A stretch of 64,000 bases of DNA, from assembly GCF_009695745.1 (NCBI RefSeq), contig NZ_VUNH01000014.1:1-64000 (forward strand). Reading direction: 5' to 3'. Below the pieces are notes generated by a model. It was not told where the DNA came from. It saw only the letters and a program-made list of their open reading frames with translations, and searched no databases. Position numbers and translations under genes: made by a program. Below are positions 33,023 through 40,851 of this stretch, one piece after another. Source of the DNA: Pyramidobacter porci. Its GTDB lineage: Bacteria; Synergistota; Synergistia; Synergistales; Dethiosulfovibrionaceae. Numbering within the stretch: position 1 is the first letter of the stretch; every line of letters starts with the position of its first letter.

Positions 33023-33892
33023 TTAAAGTTCCTGGCCGGTAAGAAGTTTATAGGCCTCTTTGTACTTGCCGATCGTCTTGGCGACGATGTCGGGCGGCAG
33101 CGTGCCGTCGTTGTCGGGATGGGCCTTGTACCAGTCGCGGGCAAACTGCTTGTCGAACGACGGCTGGCCGTGCCCCGGCTCGTAGCCGGCCAGCGGCCAG
33201 AAACGGCTGCTGTCGGGAGTGAGTACTTCGTCGCCGAGCACGACGCGGCCGTTTTCGTCGACGCCGAACTCGAATTTGGTGTCGGCGATGATGATGCCGC
33301 GCGACAGCGCGTAGGCGGCGCACTTCTCGTAAAGGGCGACCGTGCTGTCGCGGATCGTGCGCGCGTATTCCTCGCCGCGGCCGGGGAAGACCTTTTCGAG
33401 CAGCGCCGTGCTCTGTGCGAAGTCGATGTTCTCGTCGTGATCGCCGATCTCGGCCTTGGTGCTGGGAGTGAAGATCGGCTCGGGCAGCTTTTCGCACTCT
33501 TTGAGGCCCGCGGGCAATGCGACGCCGCAGACGGATCCGTCCCTTCGGTAACTGGCCCAGCCGCTGCCGGTGATGTAACCGCGCACGATGCACTCGACGG
33601 GAATCATCTTCAGCTTTCTGCACAGCATGACGCGCCCCTGGAAGCGGGGCGCGCGGAAAAATTCCGGCAGCGCCGCGTTATCGGTGCTGATCATGTGGTT
33701 GGCGATGATGTCCCGCGTGAAGTCGAACCAGAACCGGCTCATCTGCGTGAGCACGGCGCCCTTGCCGCGCACCTCGTTTTTGAGGATGACGTCGAAGACG
33801 CTGATGCGGTCGGTGGCGACCATAACGAGATTTTCGCCGAGGTCGTAGATCTCGCGGACTTTCCCTTCTTTTACGGGCACGAACTGCTGCAT
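33023..33892 (-). CDS. purC: SAICAR synthetase
   Basis: The enzyme (289 residues) ligates aspartate to CAIR in the eighth step of purine synthesis, using ATP. Motifs are EGKVREIYDLGE with the ATP-binding lysine, VATDRISVFDV, VECIVRGYITGSGW, the metal-binding EIGDHDENI and IADTKFEFG, and DEVLTPDSSRFW. A GTG at 33904 overlaps the ribosome site AGGAG (33908-33904), so ATG 33892 is the better start. No other pur gene is adjacent; it is a single-gene unit with its own promoter and terminator. Confidence 0.95.
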   Translation of the reverse strand: MQQFVPVKEGKVREIYDLGENLVMVATDRISVFDVILKNEVRGKGAVLTQMSRFWFDFTRDIIANHMISTDNAALPEFFRAPRFQGRVMLCRKLKMIPVECIVRGYITGSGWASYRRDGSVCGVALPAGLKECEKLPEPIFTPSTKAEIGDHDENIDFAQSTALLEKVFPGRGEEYARTIRDSTVALYEKCAAYALSRGIIIADTKFEFGVDENGRVVLGDEVLTPDSSRFWPLAGYEPGHGQPSFDKQFARDWYKAHPDNDGTLPPDIVAKTIGKYKEAYKLLTGQEL

Positions 33893-33944
33893 CGTTTGTA
33901 TCACTCCTGATTTTTAAGGATGGAAAATCTTAATTTCAGCATTT

Positions 33945-33972
33945 AGTATAAAACAAATCCCGCAGGATACAA
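33945..33972 (-). promoter_or_regulatory. Promoter of purC
   Basis: On the minus strand, TTGTAT (33972-33967), 16 bp, TATACT (33950-33945). Initiation near 33938 gives a leader of about 45 bases before ATG 33892. Confidence 0.6.
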
Positions 33973-34034
33973 GAGATAAGTAAGAAATGCGAATGAAAAT
34001 TTTTTGCATCCGCCCGCGCCGGAACGCCGGCGCG

Positions 34035-34063
34035 TTGCTCTTTGCCCGGACAGATTCTATAAT
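34035..34063 (+). promoter_or_regulatory. Promoter of the hydF/ABC transporter operon
   Basis: TTGCTC (34035-34040), 17 bp, and a perfect TATAAT (34058-34063). Transcription would start near 34070, about 80 bases before hydF. Confidence 0.65.
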
Positions 34064-34150
34064 AAAACCGATGGCGACGGCCGGGCACGTCGCGCGACGA
34101 CGCGCCGCCGAAGCTGAAAAAGGTCCTTTCAGCGGAAGGGAGCGAGTTCA

Positions 34151-35362
34151 ATGAGCCTGAACGACACGCCGCGCTCCGAGCGGCTGCACATCGGTATTTT
34201 CGGACGGCGGAACAGCGGCAAGTCGTCGCTGGTCAACGCGCTGACCGGGCAGGCGGCGTCCATCGTCAGCGACGTGCCGGGCACCACCGCCGACCCGGTC
34301 TACAAGGCCATGGAGATCCGCGGCGTCGGCCCCGCGGTGCTGATCGACACGGCCGGCTTCGACGACGAAGGCGGGCTCGGCGCGCTGCGCGTGGCCAAAA
34401 CGCGCGAGGCCGCCGACAAAACCGACGTGGCGCTGATGGTCTTCACCGGCGCCCCATGCGCCGAAGAGCTGGAATGGACCGCCCTGCTGAAAGTGAAGGG
34501 CGTCCCCGTGATCGCCGTCCTGAACAAGACCGACCGCATGAACGGCGGCGAGCGGGAGGCGGCGCTGCGAAGCGTCAAGGCCGCGACGGGCCTCGACGCC
34601 GTGCCCGTCAGCGCCGCGAACGGCGAAGGCGTGGCGGCGCTGCGCGAAGCGCTGCTGACGGCGCTGCCCGAATGGGAAGACCTGAGCATCACCGGCTCGC
34701 TGTGCCGCGCCGGCGACACGGTGGTGCTGGTAATGCCGCAGGACATACAGGCCCCCAAGGGGCGCCTGATCCTGCCGCAGGTGCAGACGATCCGCGAACT
34801 GCTCGACAAGAAATGCCGCGCCCTCTGCGCGACATCCGACGGTTTTTCGGCGGCGCTGGCGTCGCTGAAGGAGCCGCCGGCGCTGGTAATCGTTGATTCG
34901 CAGACGTTCGCCGAAATTTATCCGCAGGTCCCGCCGGGCGTGAAGCTGACGTCGTTCTCGATCCTGTTCGCCGGCTACAAGGGCGATATCGCCGCTTTCG
35001 CCGCCGGGGCGCGGGCGCTGGAAAAACTGACCGCGCGGTCGCGCGTGCTGATCGCCGAAGCCTGCACGCACGTGCCGCTGGAGGAGGACATCGGCCGCGT
35101 CAAGATCCCGCGCCTGCTGCGCAAACGTTTCGGCGCGGAGCTGACGATCGACTTTGCGCGCGGCGTCGATTTTCCCGCCGATCTCGGCGGCTACGACCTC
35201 GTCATCCACTGCGGCGCCTGCATGTTCAACCGCCGTTTCGTGCTGGCGCGTATCGACGAAGCGTGCGCGCAGGGCGTGCCCATCACCAACTACGGCATCG
35301 CGCTGGCATGGCTGACGGGCATCCTCGACAAAGTCAGCCTCGGCGCGGAGGTTCGCCCATGA
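34151..35362 (+). CDS. hydF: [FeFe]-hydrogenase maturation GTPase HydF
   Basis: This 403-residue scaffold protein carries and hands over the two-iron subcluster to [FeFe]-hydrogenase. The N-terminal GTPase domain shows G1 GRRNSGKSS, G2/G3 VPGTTADP and DTAGFDDE, and G4 NKTD. The C-terminal domain keeps the cluster ligands: EACTHVPLEEDIGRVKIPR and HCGACMFNRR, giving the CxH and HCxxC pattern typical of HydF. Its presence implies an [FeFe]-hydrogenase with HydE and HydG elsewhere, fitting a hydrogen-producing anaerobe. Its stop overlaps the next gene, an ABC permease, by four bases, an unexpected partner. Confidence 0.93.
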   Translation: MSLNDTPRSERLHIGIFGRRNSGKSSLVNALTGQAASIVSDVPGTTADPVYKAMEIRGVGPAVLIDTAGFDDEGGLGALRVAKTREAADKTDVALMVFTGAPCAEELEWTALLKVKGVPVIAVLNKTDRMNGGEREAALRSVKAATGLDAVPVSAANGEGVAALREALLTALPEWEDLSITGSLCRAGDTVVLVMPQDIQAPKGRLILPQVQTIRELLDKKCRALCATSDGFSAALASLKEPPALVIVDSQTFAEIYPQVPPGVKLTSFSILFAGYKGDIAAFAAGARALEKLTARSRVLIAEACTHVPLEEDIGRVKIPRLLRKRFGAELTIDFARGVDFPADLGGYDLVIHCGACMFNRRFVLARIDEACAQGVPITNYGIALAWLTGILDKVSLGAEVRP

Positions 35363-36120
35363 AGTGCCGGATTTTCGCCAAGCGCTGCGTCCTGCCGGCG
35401 CTGCTGCTCGCGCTCTGGTGGTGGGGAAGCGCCCGTCAGTGGTGGAGTTCGTACGTGCTGCCGTCGCCCGCGCAGGTGTGGCGCGCTTTCTGGTCGATGA
35501 CACGCAGCGGCGCATTGATCGGCGATCTGTGGGCCAGCGTGCGCCGCGTCGCCGTCGGATTTTCCATCTCCTTCGCTCTGGCTTTCACGTTGGGGTTGGC
35601 GTCGATCTGGACGCGTCGTGCCGAGTACTACGGGCACATCGTCGAGTTCTTGCGCCACGTGCCGCCGCTCAGCCTGATCCCGCTGCTGATCCTCTGGTTC
35701 GGCATCGGCGAGAGGTCCAAGACCGTGCTGATCGTGCTGGCGACGTTTTTTCCCATCTACATGAGCGTCCACAAGGGCTTCGTCACCGCCAACGCAAAGC
35801 TGATGGAGGTGGGGCGCACGATGGGATTTTCCAAATGGCAGCTGTTTTCGCGCATCATGTTCCCCTGCGCCGTGCCCGACATCCTTGTGGGGATGCGCAT
35901 CGGCATCGGCTACAGTTGGCGCGCGATCATCAGCGCGGAGATGATCGCCGCCGCCAGCGGGCTCGGTTACATGATCCTCGACGCCCAGCAGATGTCGCGT
36001 TCCGACAAGGTCGTGGCCGGTGTCTTCGTGATCGGCCTCGTCGGCTATCTGACCGACGCGGCGCTGGCGGCGCTGATCGCCCGCGCCGCGCCCGGAGCGG
36101 GAGGCGACGACGTTGGCTAG
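35359..36120 (+). CDS. ABC transporter permease (SsuC/TauC type)
   Basis: This 253-residue inner-membrane subunit has about six hydrophobic segments. The conserved cytoplasmic loop that docks to the ATPase reads EVGRTMGFSKWQLFSRIMFPCAVPDILVG in two adjoining pieces, the EAA-type motif of the nitrate/sulfonate/taurine group. ATG 35359 forms an ATGA overlap with the hydF stop and has GCGGAGG upstream. With the following ATPase and binding proteins it forms an importer for an organic anion or thiamine-precursor-like compound; the substrate is not evident. Confidence 0.85.
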   Translation: MKCRIFAKRCVLPALLLALWWWGSARQWWSSYVLPSPAQVWRAFWSMTRSGALIGDLWASVRRVAVGFSISFALAFTLGLASIWTRRAEYYGHIVEFLRHVPPLSLIPLLILWFGIGERSKTVLIVLATFFPIYMSVHKGFVTANAKLMEVGRTMGFSKWQLFSRIMFPCAVPDILVGMRIGIGYSWRAIISAEMIAAASGLGYMILDAQQMSRSDKVVAGVFVIGLVGYLTDAALAALIARAAPGAGGDDVG

Positions 36121-36826
36121 GTACGAGATCGTCGGCCTGCGCAAGAGCTTCATCCTCGGCGGCGAAAAGCTGCCCGTGCTGCGCGGCCTGGACCTGACGC
36201 TGGAAGACGGAGACTTCGTGGTCGTGGCCGGACGCAGCGGCTGCGGCAAGACCACGCTGCTGCGCATCCTCGCCGGGCTGGAATCCTACAAGGGGGAAGT
36301 GCGCGCGCCGGAGCGCGCCCGCGTCGGCATGGTCTTTCAGGAACCGCGCCTGATGCCGTGGCTGAGCGTGTACGACAACGTCGCTTTCGGCGTCGAAAAG
36401 CCCGAAAGGGAGCGCATCATGGAGCTGATCCATGCCGTGCGCCTCGACGGCTTCGAAAGCGTCAGGCCGGCGCAGCTTTCCGGCGGCATGCAGCACCGTG
36501 CCGCGCTGGCCCGCGCACTGGCGCTCGAACCGGGCGTGCTGCTCATGGACGAGCCATTCGCGGCGCTCGACTACTTTACGCGCATGTCCATGCAGGAACT
36601 GCTCGTCGAACTGTACCAGCGCACCGGCGTCACCGTGGTGTTCGTCACTCACAGCATCGACGAGGCGCTGCTGCTCGGGCGCCGCGTCGTCGTCCTCGAC
36701 CGCGGCGTCATCGACGCCCACTACGACCTCGGCTCGCTGCCCTATCCGCGCGACCTTTCGTTGCCCGAGGTGGGCAGGCTGCGCCGGGAGATCCTGGCGC
36801 GCATCATGAAGCAGAATCTTCATTAA
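36113..36826 (+). CDS. ABC transporter ATPase (SsuB/TauB type)
   Basis: This 237-residue nucleotide-binding subunit has Walker A GRSGCGKTT, Q-loop FQEPRLMPW, signature LSGGMQHRAALARAL, Walker B VLLMDEP and the H-loop VTHSIDEA. The start is a TTG at 36113, supported by GGGAGG nine bases upstream and lying inside the end of the permease gene (8-base overlap). It energises the importer with the permease at 35359. Confidence 0.88.
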   Translation: MARYEIVGLRKSFILGGEKLPVLRGLDLTLEDGDFVVVAGRSGCGKTTLLRILAGLESYKGEVRAPERARVGMVFQEPRLMPWLSVYDNVAFGVEKPERERIMELIHAVRLDGFESVRPAQLSGGMQHRAALARALALEPGVLLMDEPFAALDYFTRMSMQELLVELYQRTGVTVVFVTHSIDEALLLGRRVVVLDRGVIDAHYDLGSLPYPRDLSLPEVGRLRREILARIMKQNLH

Positions 36827-36842
36827 GGAAAGAAGGAAAACG

Positions 36843-37526
36843 ATGAAAAAATACGTATGCTTGTGCCTGTTATGGCTCGCCTCCGCCGCGCCCCTCGCGG
36901 CGGTCCCCGCGCCGCTGGAGCGGCTGCGCGTCGCCTTCGCGCCGGGGGCGGGGAACCTTTCCGTGCTGGCCGCCGCGCCGGAATCGCTGTGGCGCGACCA
37001 TCTTGGCCTGCCGGTGGAGAAAGTTTTCTGCGCCGGCGAAGAAGAGCAGCTGACGGCGCTGGCCGAAGGGCGCGTCCACATCGTCGCCTCGATCCGCGCC
37101 TCGAAAGTCCTCGCGGCTGCCGCCCGGGGCCAGGCGCTGCGCATCGTCACCGTCGCCTGCCGCCCGCGGCCGGAACTCGCCGGCCACGCGGCGGAAGACG
37201 ATGAACTGGTCTCTGTCACGACCGGCCAGTTCATCATGGATCACAACGACGCCGTGCGCGCTTTCATGGACGCGCAGGCCGACGCGGCCGAATGGCTGGA
37301 ACGGGACGGAGGAGCGGCGGCGCTTCTGGCGCGGGCTGCCGACCTTGACGCCGCTCAGGGCGAAGAGCTGCGCCGCGGACGTTCCTTCTCGCCGCAGCTG
37401 ACCGACAAGGACTTCGACGCGCTCACGCGCACGCAGGCGCGCCAAAGAGCGCTCGGCCTCGCCGGGCCGCAGGCCCTGCGCTCGCTTATTTACTATCGCC
37501 AACTGCGCCTGCTGACGCCCAGCTGA
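36843..37526 (+). CDS. Shortened ABC substrate-binding protein, core missing
   Basis: This 227-residue product has a signal peptide (CLCLLWLASAAPLAA) and the opening of an SsuA/NMT1-like binding protein (LRVAFAPGAGNLSVLAAAP, then LAEGRVHIVASIRASKV). After VTVACRPRPE near residue 110 the sequence jumps to DDELVSVTTGQFIMDHNDAV, a segment that normally comes some 75 residues later. The stretch matching KTVAGPRGTILHELL through the hinge region of the intact neighbour at 38005 is absent. The frame is kept, so it may still be made, but ligand binding of the normal kind is unlikely. It follows the ATPase by 16 bp with a good ribosome site. Confidence 0.7.
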   Translation: MKKYVCLCLLWLASAAPLAAVPAPLERLRVAFAPGAGNLSVLAAAPESLWRDHLGLPVEKVFCAGEEEQLTALAEGRVHIVASIRASKVLAAAARGQALRIVTVACRPRPELAGHAAEDDELVSVTTGQFIMDHNDAVRAFMDAQADAAEWLERDGGAAALLARAADLDAAQGEELRRGRSFSPQLTDKDFDALTRTQARQRALGLAGPQALRSLIYYRQLRLLTPS

Positions 37527-37609
37527 TGCAGCGAATGATCTCCGGCGGAGATCGTACAGCTGCAAAAAATCGCGCCGCAGCGCGGCGCTCGCGCAAAGGA
37601 GGTTACCTC

Positions 37610-38008
37610 ATGCGCATCGCGGACTTTGATCATCTCGTTCTCACCACGGCCGATCCCGAATCCTGCCGCCGTTTCTACTGCGGCGCGCTCGGCATGGAGT
37701 ATCGCGAACGGGACGGGCGCGGCGCCTTCTATTTCGGCGCATGCAAGATCAACGTTCACGCTCGCCCCGCCGAGTTCCTGCCGGCGGCGGAACGCCCCCT
37801 CCCCGGCAGCCTCGACTTCTGCCTGATCACTGCGGACGACATCGAAACCGTCAAAGCCGAACTCATCGCCAGAGGCGTGCCTATCGTCGCGGGGGTCGTC
37901 GGCAGGAACGGCGCCCGCGGTCCGATGCGGAGCGTTTACGTGCGCGACCCCGACGGCAATCTCGTGGAGATCGCTCAATACGCCCATCGACAAGGGGGCC
38001 GACGATGA
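37610..38008 (+). CDS. VOC-superfamily (glyoxalase-like) protein
   Basis: This 132-residue protein has two beta-alpha-beta modules of the vicinal-oxygen-chelate fold: FDHLVLTTADPESCRRFYCG with the first metal histidine, and VYVRDPDGNLVEIAQY with the C-terminal glutamate. KINVHARP supplies a further histidine. It may be a lyase or dioxygenase acting on the transported compound. ATG 37610 is preceded by AAAGGAGG. It lies between two binding-protein genes and overlaps the second by four bases. Confidence 0.78.
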   Translation: MRIADFDHLVLTTADPESCRRFYCGALGMEYRERDGRGAFYFGACKINVHARPAEFLPAAERPLPGSLDFCLITADDIETVKAELIARGVPIVAGVVGRNGARGPMRSVYVRDPDGNLVEIAQYAHRQGGRR

Positions 38009-38937
38009 ACGGACATCTGAAAAAGCTTGCCGCCGCATTGCTGCTGTCGCTCGCCGCTCTGTCCGCGCGCGCCGGCGGCAAGATCGCCGTGACCTACATC
38101 ACGCCGCCGCTCAACGTTCCCTCCATGGTCGAGAAACGCCTCGGACTGTTCGCAAAGCATTTCGGCCGGCCTGTGGAATACGTTGTCCTCAGGAACGGCC
38201 CCGAGCAGGCTCACGCTCTCGCGGCCGGCGACGTCCAGTTCCTGCCCGCGACCGGTTCCACCAGCGTGTTCCTGTCCGTCGCCAGCGGCGCGCCGTTCAG
38301 GATCCTCGGCATCTTCGCGCGTTCGCCGCGCAGTTTCAAGATCCTCGCGCCCAAGGATTCGCCGCTGGCGCGCCCCGAAGACTTGCGCGGCAAAACCGTC
38401 GCCGGACCGCGCGGCACCATCCTGCACGAACTGCTCGCCCTCTGGCTGGCCGAAGCCGGCATGACCGTCAAAGACGTGAACTTCGTCTCCATGAATGTGC
38501 CCGCGGCGGCCGCGGCCCTCGCCGCCGGCAGGATCGACGTTGCGCTCGTCACCGGCGCGCCGGCCTGGCGGATGGCCCGCGCCGGTTACGCAGTGCTGCG
38601 CGACGGCGACGGTCTGGTCGGCGGCGAAGTGCTCTCCGTCACCACGGAAGCGATGCTGCGCGATCACCCCGACCTGGTGGAAAAATTTCTCGCCGCCCGC
38701 CGCGAAACGCTGCAATGGATCGCCGATCATCGCGGCGAGGCCGTGCGCATCGCCGCCGAGGAGCTGGACCTGAACCCCGAAGACGTGGAAGCGCAGCTGC
38801 CGCTCTACGATTTCTCCATGGAGATCACCCCCGCCGACGCCGACGGCCTGCAGCGCACCGCGGACTTCATGGCCGCGCAGGGCATGATGGAGCGCGCCGT
38901 CGACGTGCGCAGCCTGTTCGCTGCGCCGCGGCCGTAA
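38005..38937 (+). CDS. ABC substrate-binding protein (SsuA/TauA/NMT1-like)
   Basis: This 310-residue periplasmic protein has a signal peptide (AAALLLSLAALSARA). The two lobes are typical: GKIAVTYITPPLNVPSMVEK leads in, then LAAGDVQFLPATGSTS, the domain-2 start LRGKTVAGPRGTILHELL, and AAGRIDVALVTGAPAW. The helical tail follows LVEKFLAARRETLQWI. It is the intact counterpart of the short gene at 36843 and most likely serves the permease/ATPase pair upstream. Translation is coupled to the VOC gene through an ATGA overlap. Confidence 0.85.
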   Translation: MNGHLKKLAAALLLSLAALSARAGGKIAVTYITPPLNVPSMVEKRLGLFAKHFGRPVEYVVLRNGPEQAHALAAGDVQFLPATGSTSVFLSVASGAPFRILGIFARSPRSFKILAPKDSPLARPEDLRGKTVAGPRGTILHELLALWLAEAGMTVKDVNFVSMNVPAAAAALAAGRIDVALVTGAPAWRMARAGYAVLRDGDGLVGGEVLSVTTEAMLRDHPDLVEKFLAARRETLQWIADHRGEAVRIAAEELDLNPEDVEAQLPLYDFSMEITPADADGLQRTADFMAAQGMMERAVDVRSLFAAPRP

Positions 38938-38971
38938 AAAAGCGCGAGGATGCAAATTCCCGCTCATCGAA

Positions 38972-39005
38972 AAATCCCCTGCAGCCTGGCGACTGCAGGG
39001 GATTT
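38972..39005 (+). terminator. Terminator of the hydF/ABC operon
   Basis: A perfect 13-bp stem, AAATCCCCTGCAG (38972-38984) with CTGCAGGGGATTT (38993-39005), followed by CTTTG. It lies 35 bp after the last operon gene. Confidence 0.8.
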
Positions 39006-39018
39006 CTTTGCGCATGCG

Positions 39019-39190
39019 ATACTGATACTATTTCTTAATTAAAGAGCCGAACGCAAGGGGGCCGCGGGGGAGATTCACAAAGCGAGCTGCGCAGACCGCG
39101 CAGCGGTCGAGGTAGTCCTGAGCGACTGAACTCCCCCGCAGCGCCCTGCAAACTATGTGAGTGCTTTTTATCAAGAAATAGTATCAGTAT
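39019..39190. mobile_element. 172-bp MITE-like element with perfect 18-bp inverted ends
   Basis: ATACTGATACTATTTCTT (39019-39036) is exactly inverted at 39173-39190. The 136-bp interior has no gene but contains nested complementary blocks (GGGGGAGATTCAC against TGAACTCCCCC; CTGCGCAGACCGCGCAG). A truncated relative lies at 4659-4779 and a diverged core at 51106-51142. A short, non-coding, palindrome-ended dispersed repeat is the definition of a MITE, moved by a transposase encoded elsewhere. I could not identify a clear target-site duplication. The right end overlaps the 3' end of the chromate-transporter gene. Confidence 0.8.
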
Positions 39191-39744
39191 CCGTATGCGG
39201 CGATGCCGAGGGAGGCTGACAGAATGATCAGCGCGATCGGCGATATTCTCCGCCGATGCGGCAGGACGGGAAAGAAAAACGCTGCCGCCAAAAGAGCCGA
39301 AAGAGCCATGGCCTTTACGTCGGCTCCGCCCGCCTCCCCGCGCAGGCAGTTACGAACGGTCATGCTGACGCCGGCCGCGAGGACGATGCCGATCACGGCA
39401 GGTTTCAGGCCGGATAAGACGGATTGGAAACGTTGGTTGCGAAACGCGGCGCTGAAAAAGCCCATGACCAGCAGGATCATGACGAAAGACGGCAGCACGA
39501 CGGCGGCAGTGGCGACAAGCGCTCCCGGAATGCCGGCCTGTTGGCTGCCGACGCAAGTCGCCAGATTGACCATAATGGGACCGGGCGTGCTTTCGCTGAC
39601 GGCGATCCAGTAGGTTAGCCTCTCCTCGCTAAGCCAGCCGTAAGACAGAACGACGTCGCGGATGAGAGGGATGGCTCCGTAGGCGCCGCCGAAAGCGAAA
39701 AAGCCCACCTTGAGAAACGCGCACAGCAGATCGGCAAGGATCAT
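39184..39744 (-). CDS. chrA: Chromate transporter, second half-size subunit
   Basis: This 186-residue half-size CHR protein has GGAYGAIPLIRD near the start and SESTPGPIMVNLATCVG, the signature of the family, then four or so further hydrophobic segments. It pairs with the preceding half-size gene (41% of such systems in name only; here shown by overlap), and together they would make one bidomain chromate/anion carrier. ATG 39744 overlaps the preceding stop by four bases. The last codons, TAC and the TGA stop, lie inside the inverted end of the MITE-like element, so the insertion replaced the original C-terminal end. Confidence 0.85.
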   Translation of the reverse strand: MILADLLCAFLKVGFFAFGGAYGAIPLIRDVVLSYGWLSEERLTYWIAVSESTPGPIMVNLATCVGSQQAGIPGALVATAAVVLPSFVMILLVMGFFSAAFRNQRFQSVLSGLKPAVIGIVLAAGVSMTVRNCLRGEAGGADVKAMALSALLAAAFFFPVLPHRRRISPIALIILSASLGIAAYGY

Positions 39745-40325
39745 TTTTCTTCTCTCCCGGCGCGGAGAAGATTTCCCGCTGAAAACAGCGCGAGGCTCAG
39801 CAGGGCGGCACACGACAGAAGCGCGATCGAGGAGATTTTCAGCGCGAAAATTTCCGACGCCCCCATGGTTAAAAACGCGCCGGCCATGAACAGGCGGGGG
39901 CGCGCCTTTCTCGGCATCTTCCGAACCATGCGGATCCCCGCGTCCAAAACAAGAAGGCCGACAGACAGCTTGATGCCCTGAAACGCGGACGACACGGCTT
40001 TTATTGCGAGAAAACGGTCGAAGCGGGAGGCGATGAGATAGATCACCGCGAAAGACGGCAGCACGATCCCCAGCGTCGCCGCCAGCGCGCCGCCGAGACC
40101 GGCCTGGCGGTAACCGACGAAGGTGGCGCAGTTGATGGCGATCGGTCCGGGCGTCGACTCGGCGATGACGACGACGTTCATCATGTCGTCGTGAGTGATC
40201 CAGCCTTCTCGCTCGACGCAGAGATGTTCAATCAGGGAAATCATGGCATAGCCTCCGCCAAACGTGAAGAAACCGACTTTCATGAAGACGCGCAGCAGCC
40301 GGAGCAGAATGCCGGGCTTTTTCAT
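39741..40325 (-). CDS. chrA: Chromate transporter, first half-size subunit
   Basis: This 194-residue CHR-family protein has FFTFGGGYAMISLIEHL and AESTPGPIAINCATFVGYRQAG, the two conserved blocks, followed by hydrophobic helices. Half-size proteins work as pairs with opposite membrane orientation; the second is the next gene. The ATG overlaps the stop of the arsR-type regulator by four bases. In organisms of this kind the natural substrate may be another anion such as sulfate; resistance to chromate is the named activity of the family. Confidence 0.88.
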   Translation of the reverse strand: MKKPGILLRLLRVFMKVGFFTFGGGYAMISLIEHLCVEREGWITHDDMMNVVVIAESTPGPIAINCATFVGYRQAGLGGALAATLGIVLPSFAVIYLIASRFDRFLAIKAVSSAFQGIKLSVGLLVLDAGIRMVRKMPRKARPRLFMAGAFLTMGASEIFALKISSIALLSCAALLSLALFSAGNLLRAGREEK

Positions 40326-40690
40326 TGCCTCTCCTCCTTCGTCTCGCGCCCGTCGTCAGTTGAAAAGTCCGATCGACAACGAGCGCCCGCGTTTGGGCAG
40401 CTCCGTTCGTCGGGCGGGCATGCCCGTCCGACGGCGCCCAGGTCTCCGATTCCCCGGGCCAGGTCTTGAAGAGTCCGACGGTCGACGTCGTAATGCATAA
40501 AATATCCCCGTCTCTGCCCTATGACGATGTCGGCCTCCCGCAGCACTTTCAGATGCTGGGATACGGCGGCTTCGGAAAGCTCCAGCTCGCGGGCCAGCGC
40601 GCGTACGCAGCGGCGATGTTCGAGCAGCAGCCTGACGATTTTCAGGCGTGTTCCATCCGCAAGCGCTTTGAAAAGAACCAGATGTTCCAT
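40322..40690 (-). CDS. ArsR/SmtB-family repressor
   Basis: This 122-residue winged helix-turn-helix regulator has LFKALADGTRLKIVRLLLEH and the recognition helix LSEAAVSQHLKVLREADIV, followed by the wing GYFMHYDVDRR. The C-terminal tail has cysteines (ACPPDERSCPNAGARC) that could bind metal or sense redox state. It is first gene of the operon with both chromate transporters and presumably represses it by binding the palindrome just upstream. Stop and next start overlap. Confidence 0.85.
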   Translation of the reverse strand: MEHLVLFKALADGTRLKIVRLLLEHRRCVRALARELELSEAAVSQHLKVLREADIVIGQRRGYFMHYDVDRRTLQDLARGIGDLGAVGRACPPDERSCPNAGARCRSDFSTDDGRETKEERQ

Positions 40691-40706
40691 TTTGAAGGCT
40701 CCTTTA

Positions 40707-40724
40707 ATTAAGTGTATACTTAAT
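40707..40724 (-). promoter_or_regulatory. Probable ArsR operator
   Basis: ATTAAGT-GTAT-ACTTAAT, a perfect 7-4-7 inverted repeat 17 bp upstream of the arsR-type start. The size and AT-rich symmetry fit an ArsR dimer site, and its location overlaps the expected promoter (TATACA on the minus strand lies within it), which suits autorepression. Confidence 0.65.
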
Positions 40725-40779
40725 CAGATTTTAGCGGGAGCTTTTGATGAAGTCAACGATAAAAACGTGGCGGATGCAA

Positions 40780-40822
40780 ACCGGGCTGCGGCGAAAGGCT
40801 TTTTCTTTCGCCGCAGCCCGGT
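40780..40822. terminator. Long hairpin after the diaminopropionate lyase gene
   Basis: A perfect 18-bp stem (40780-40797 with 40805-40822) and a 7-base loop. The T run on the minus strand is short (GGTTTGC), so termination is likely but not assured. It lies 30 bp beyond the stop of the minus-strand lyase gene. Confidence 0.65.
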
Positions 40823-40851
40823 CGTACAGGTTTTCGATTTAACCTTATCAA

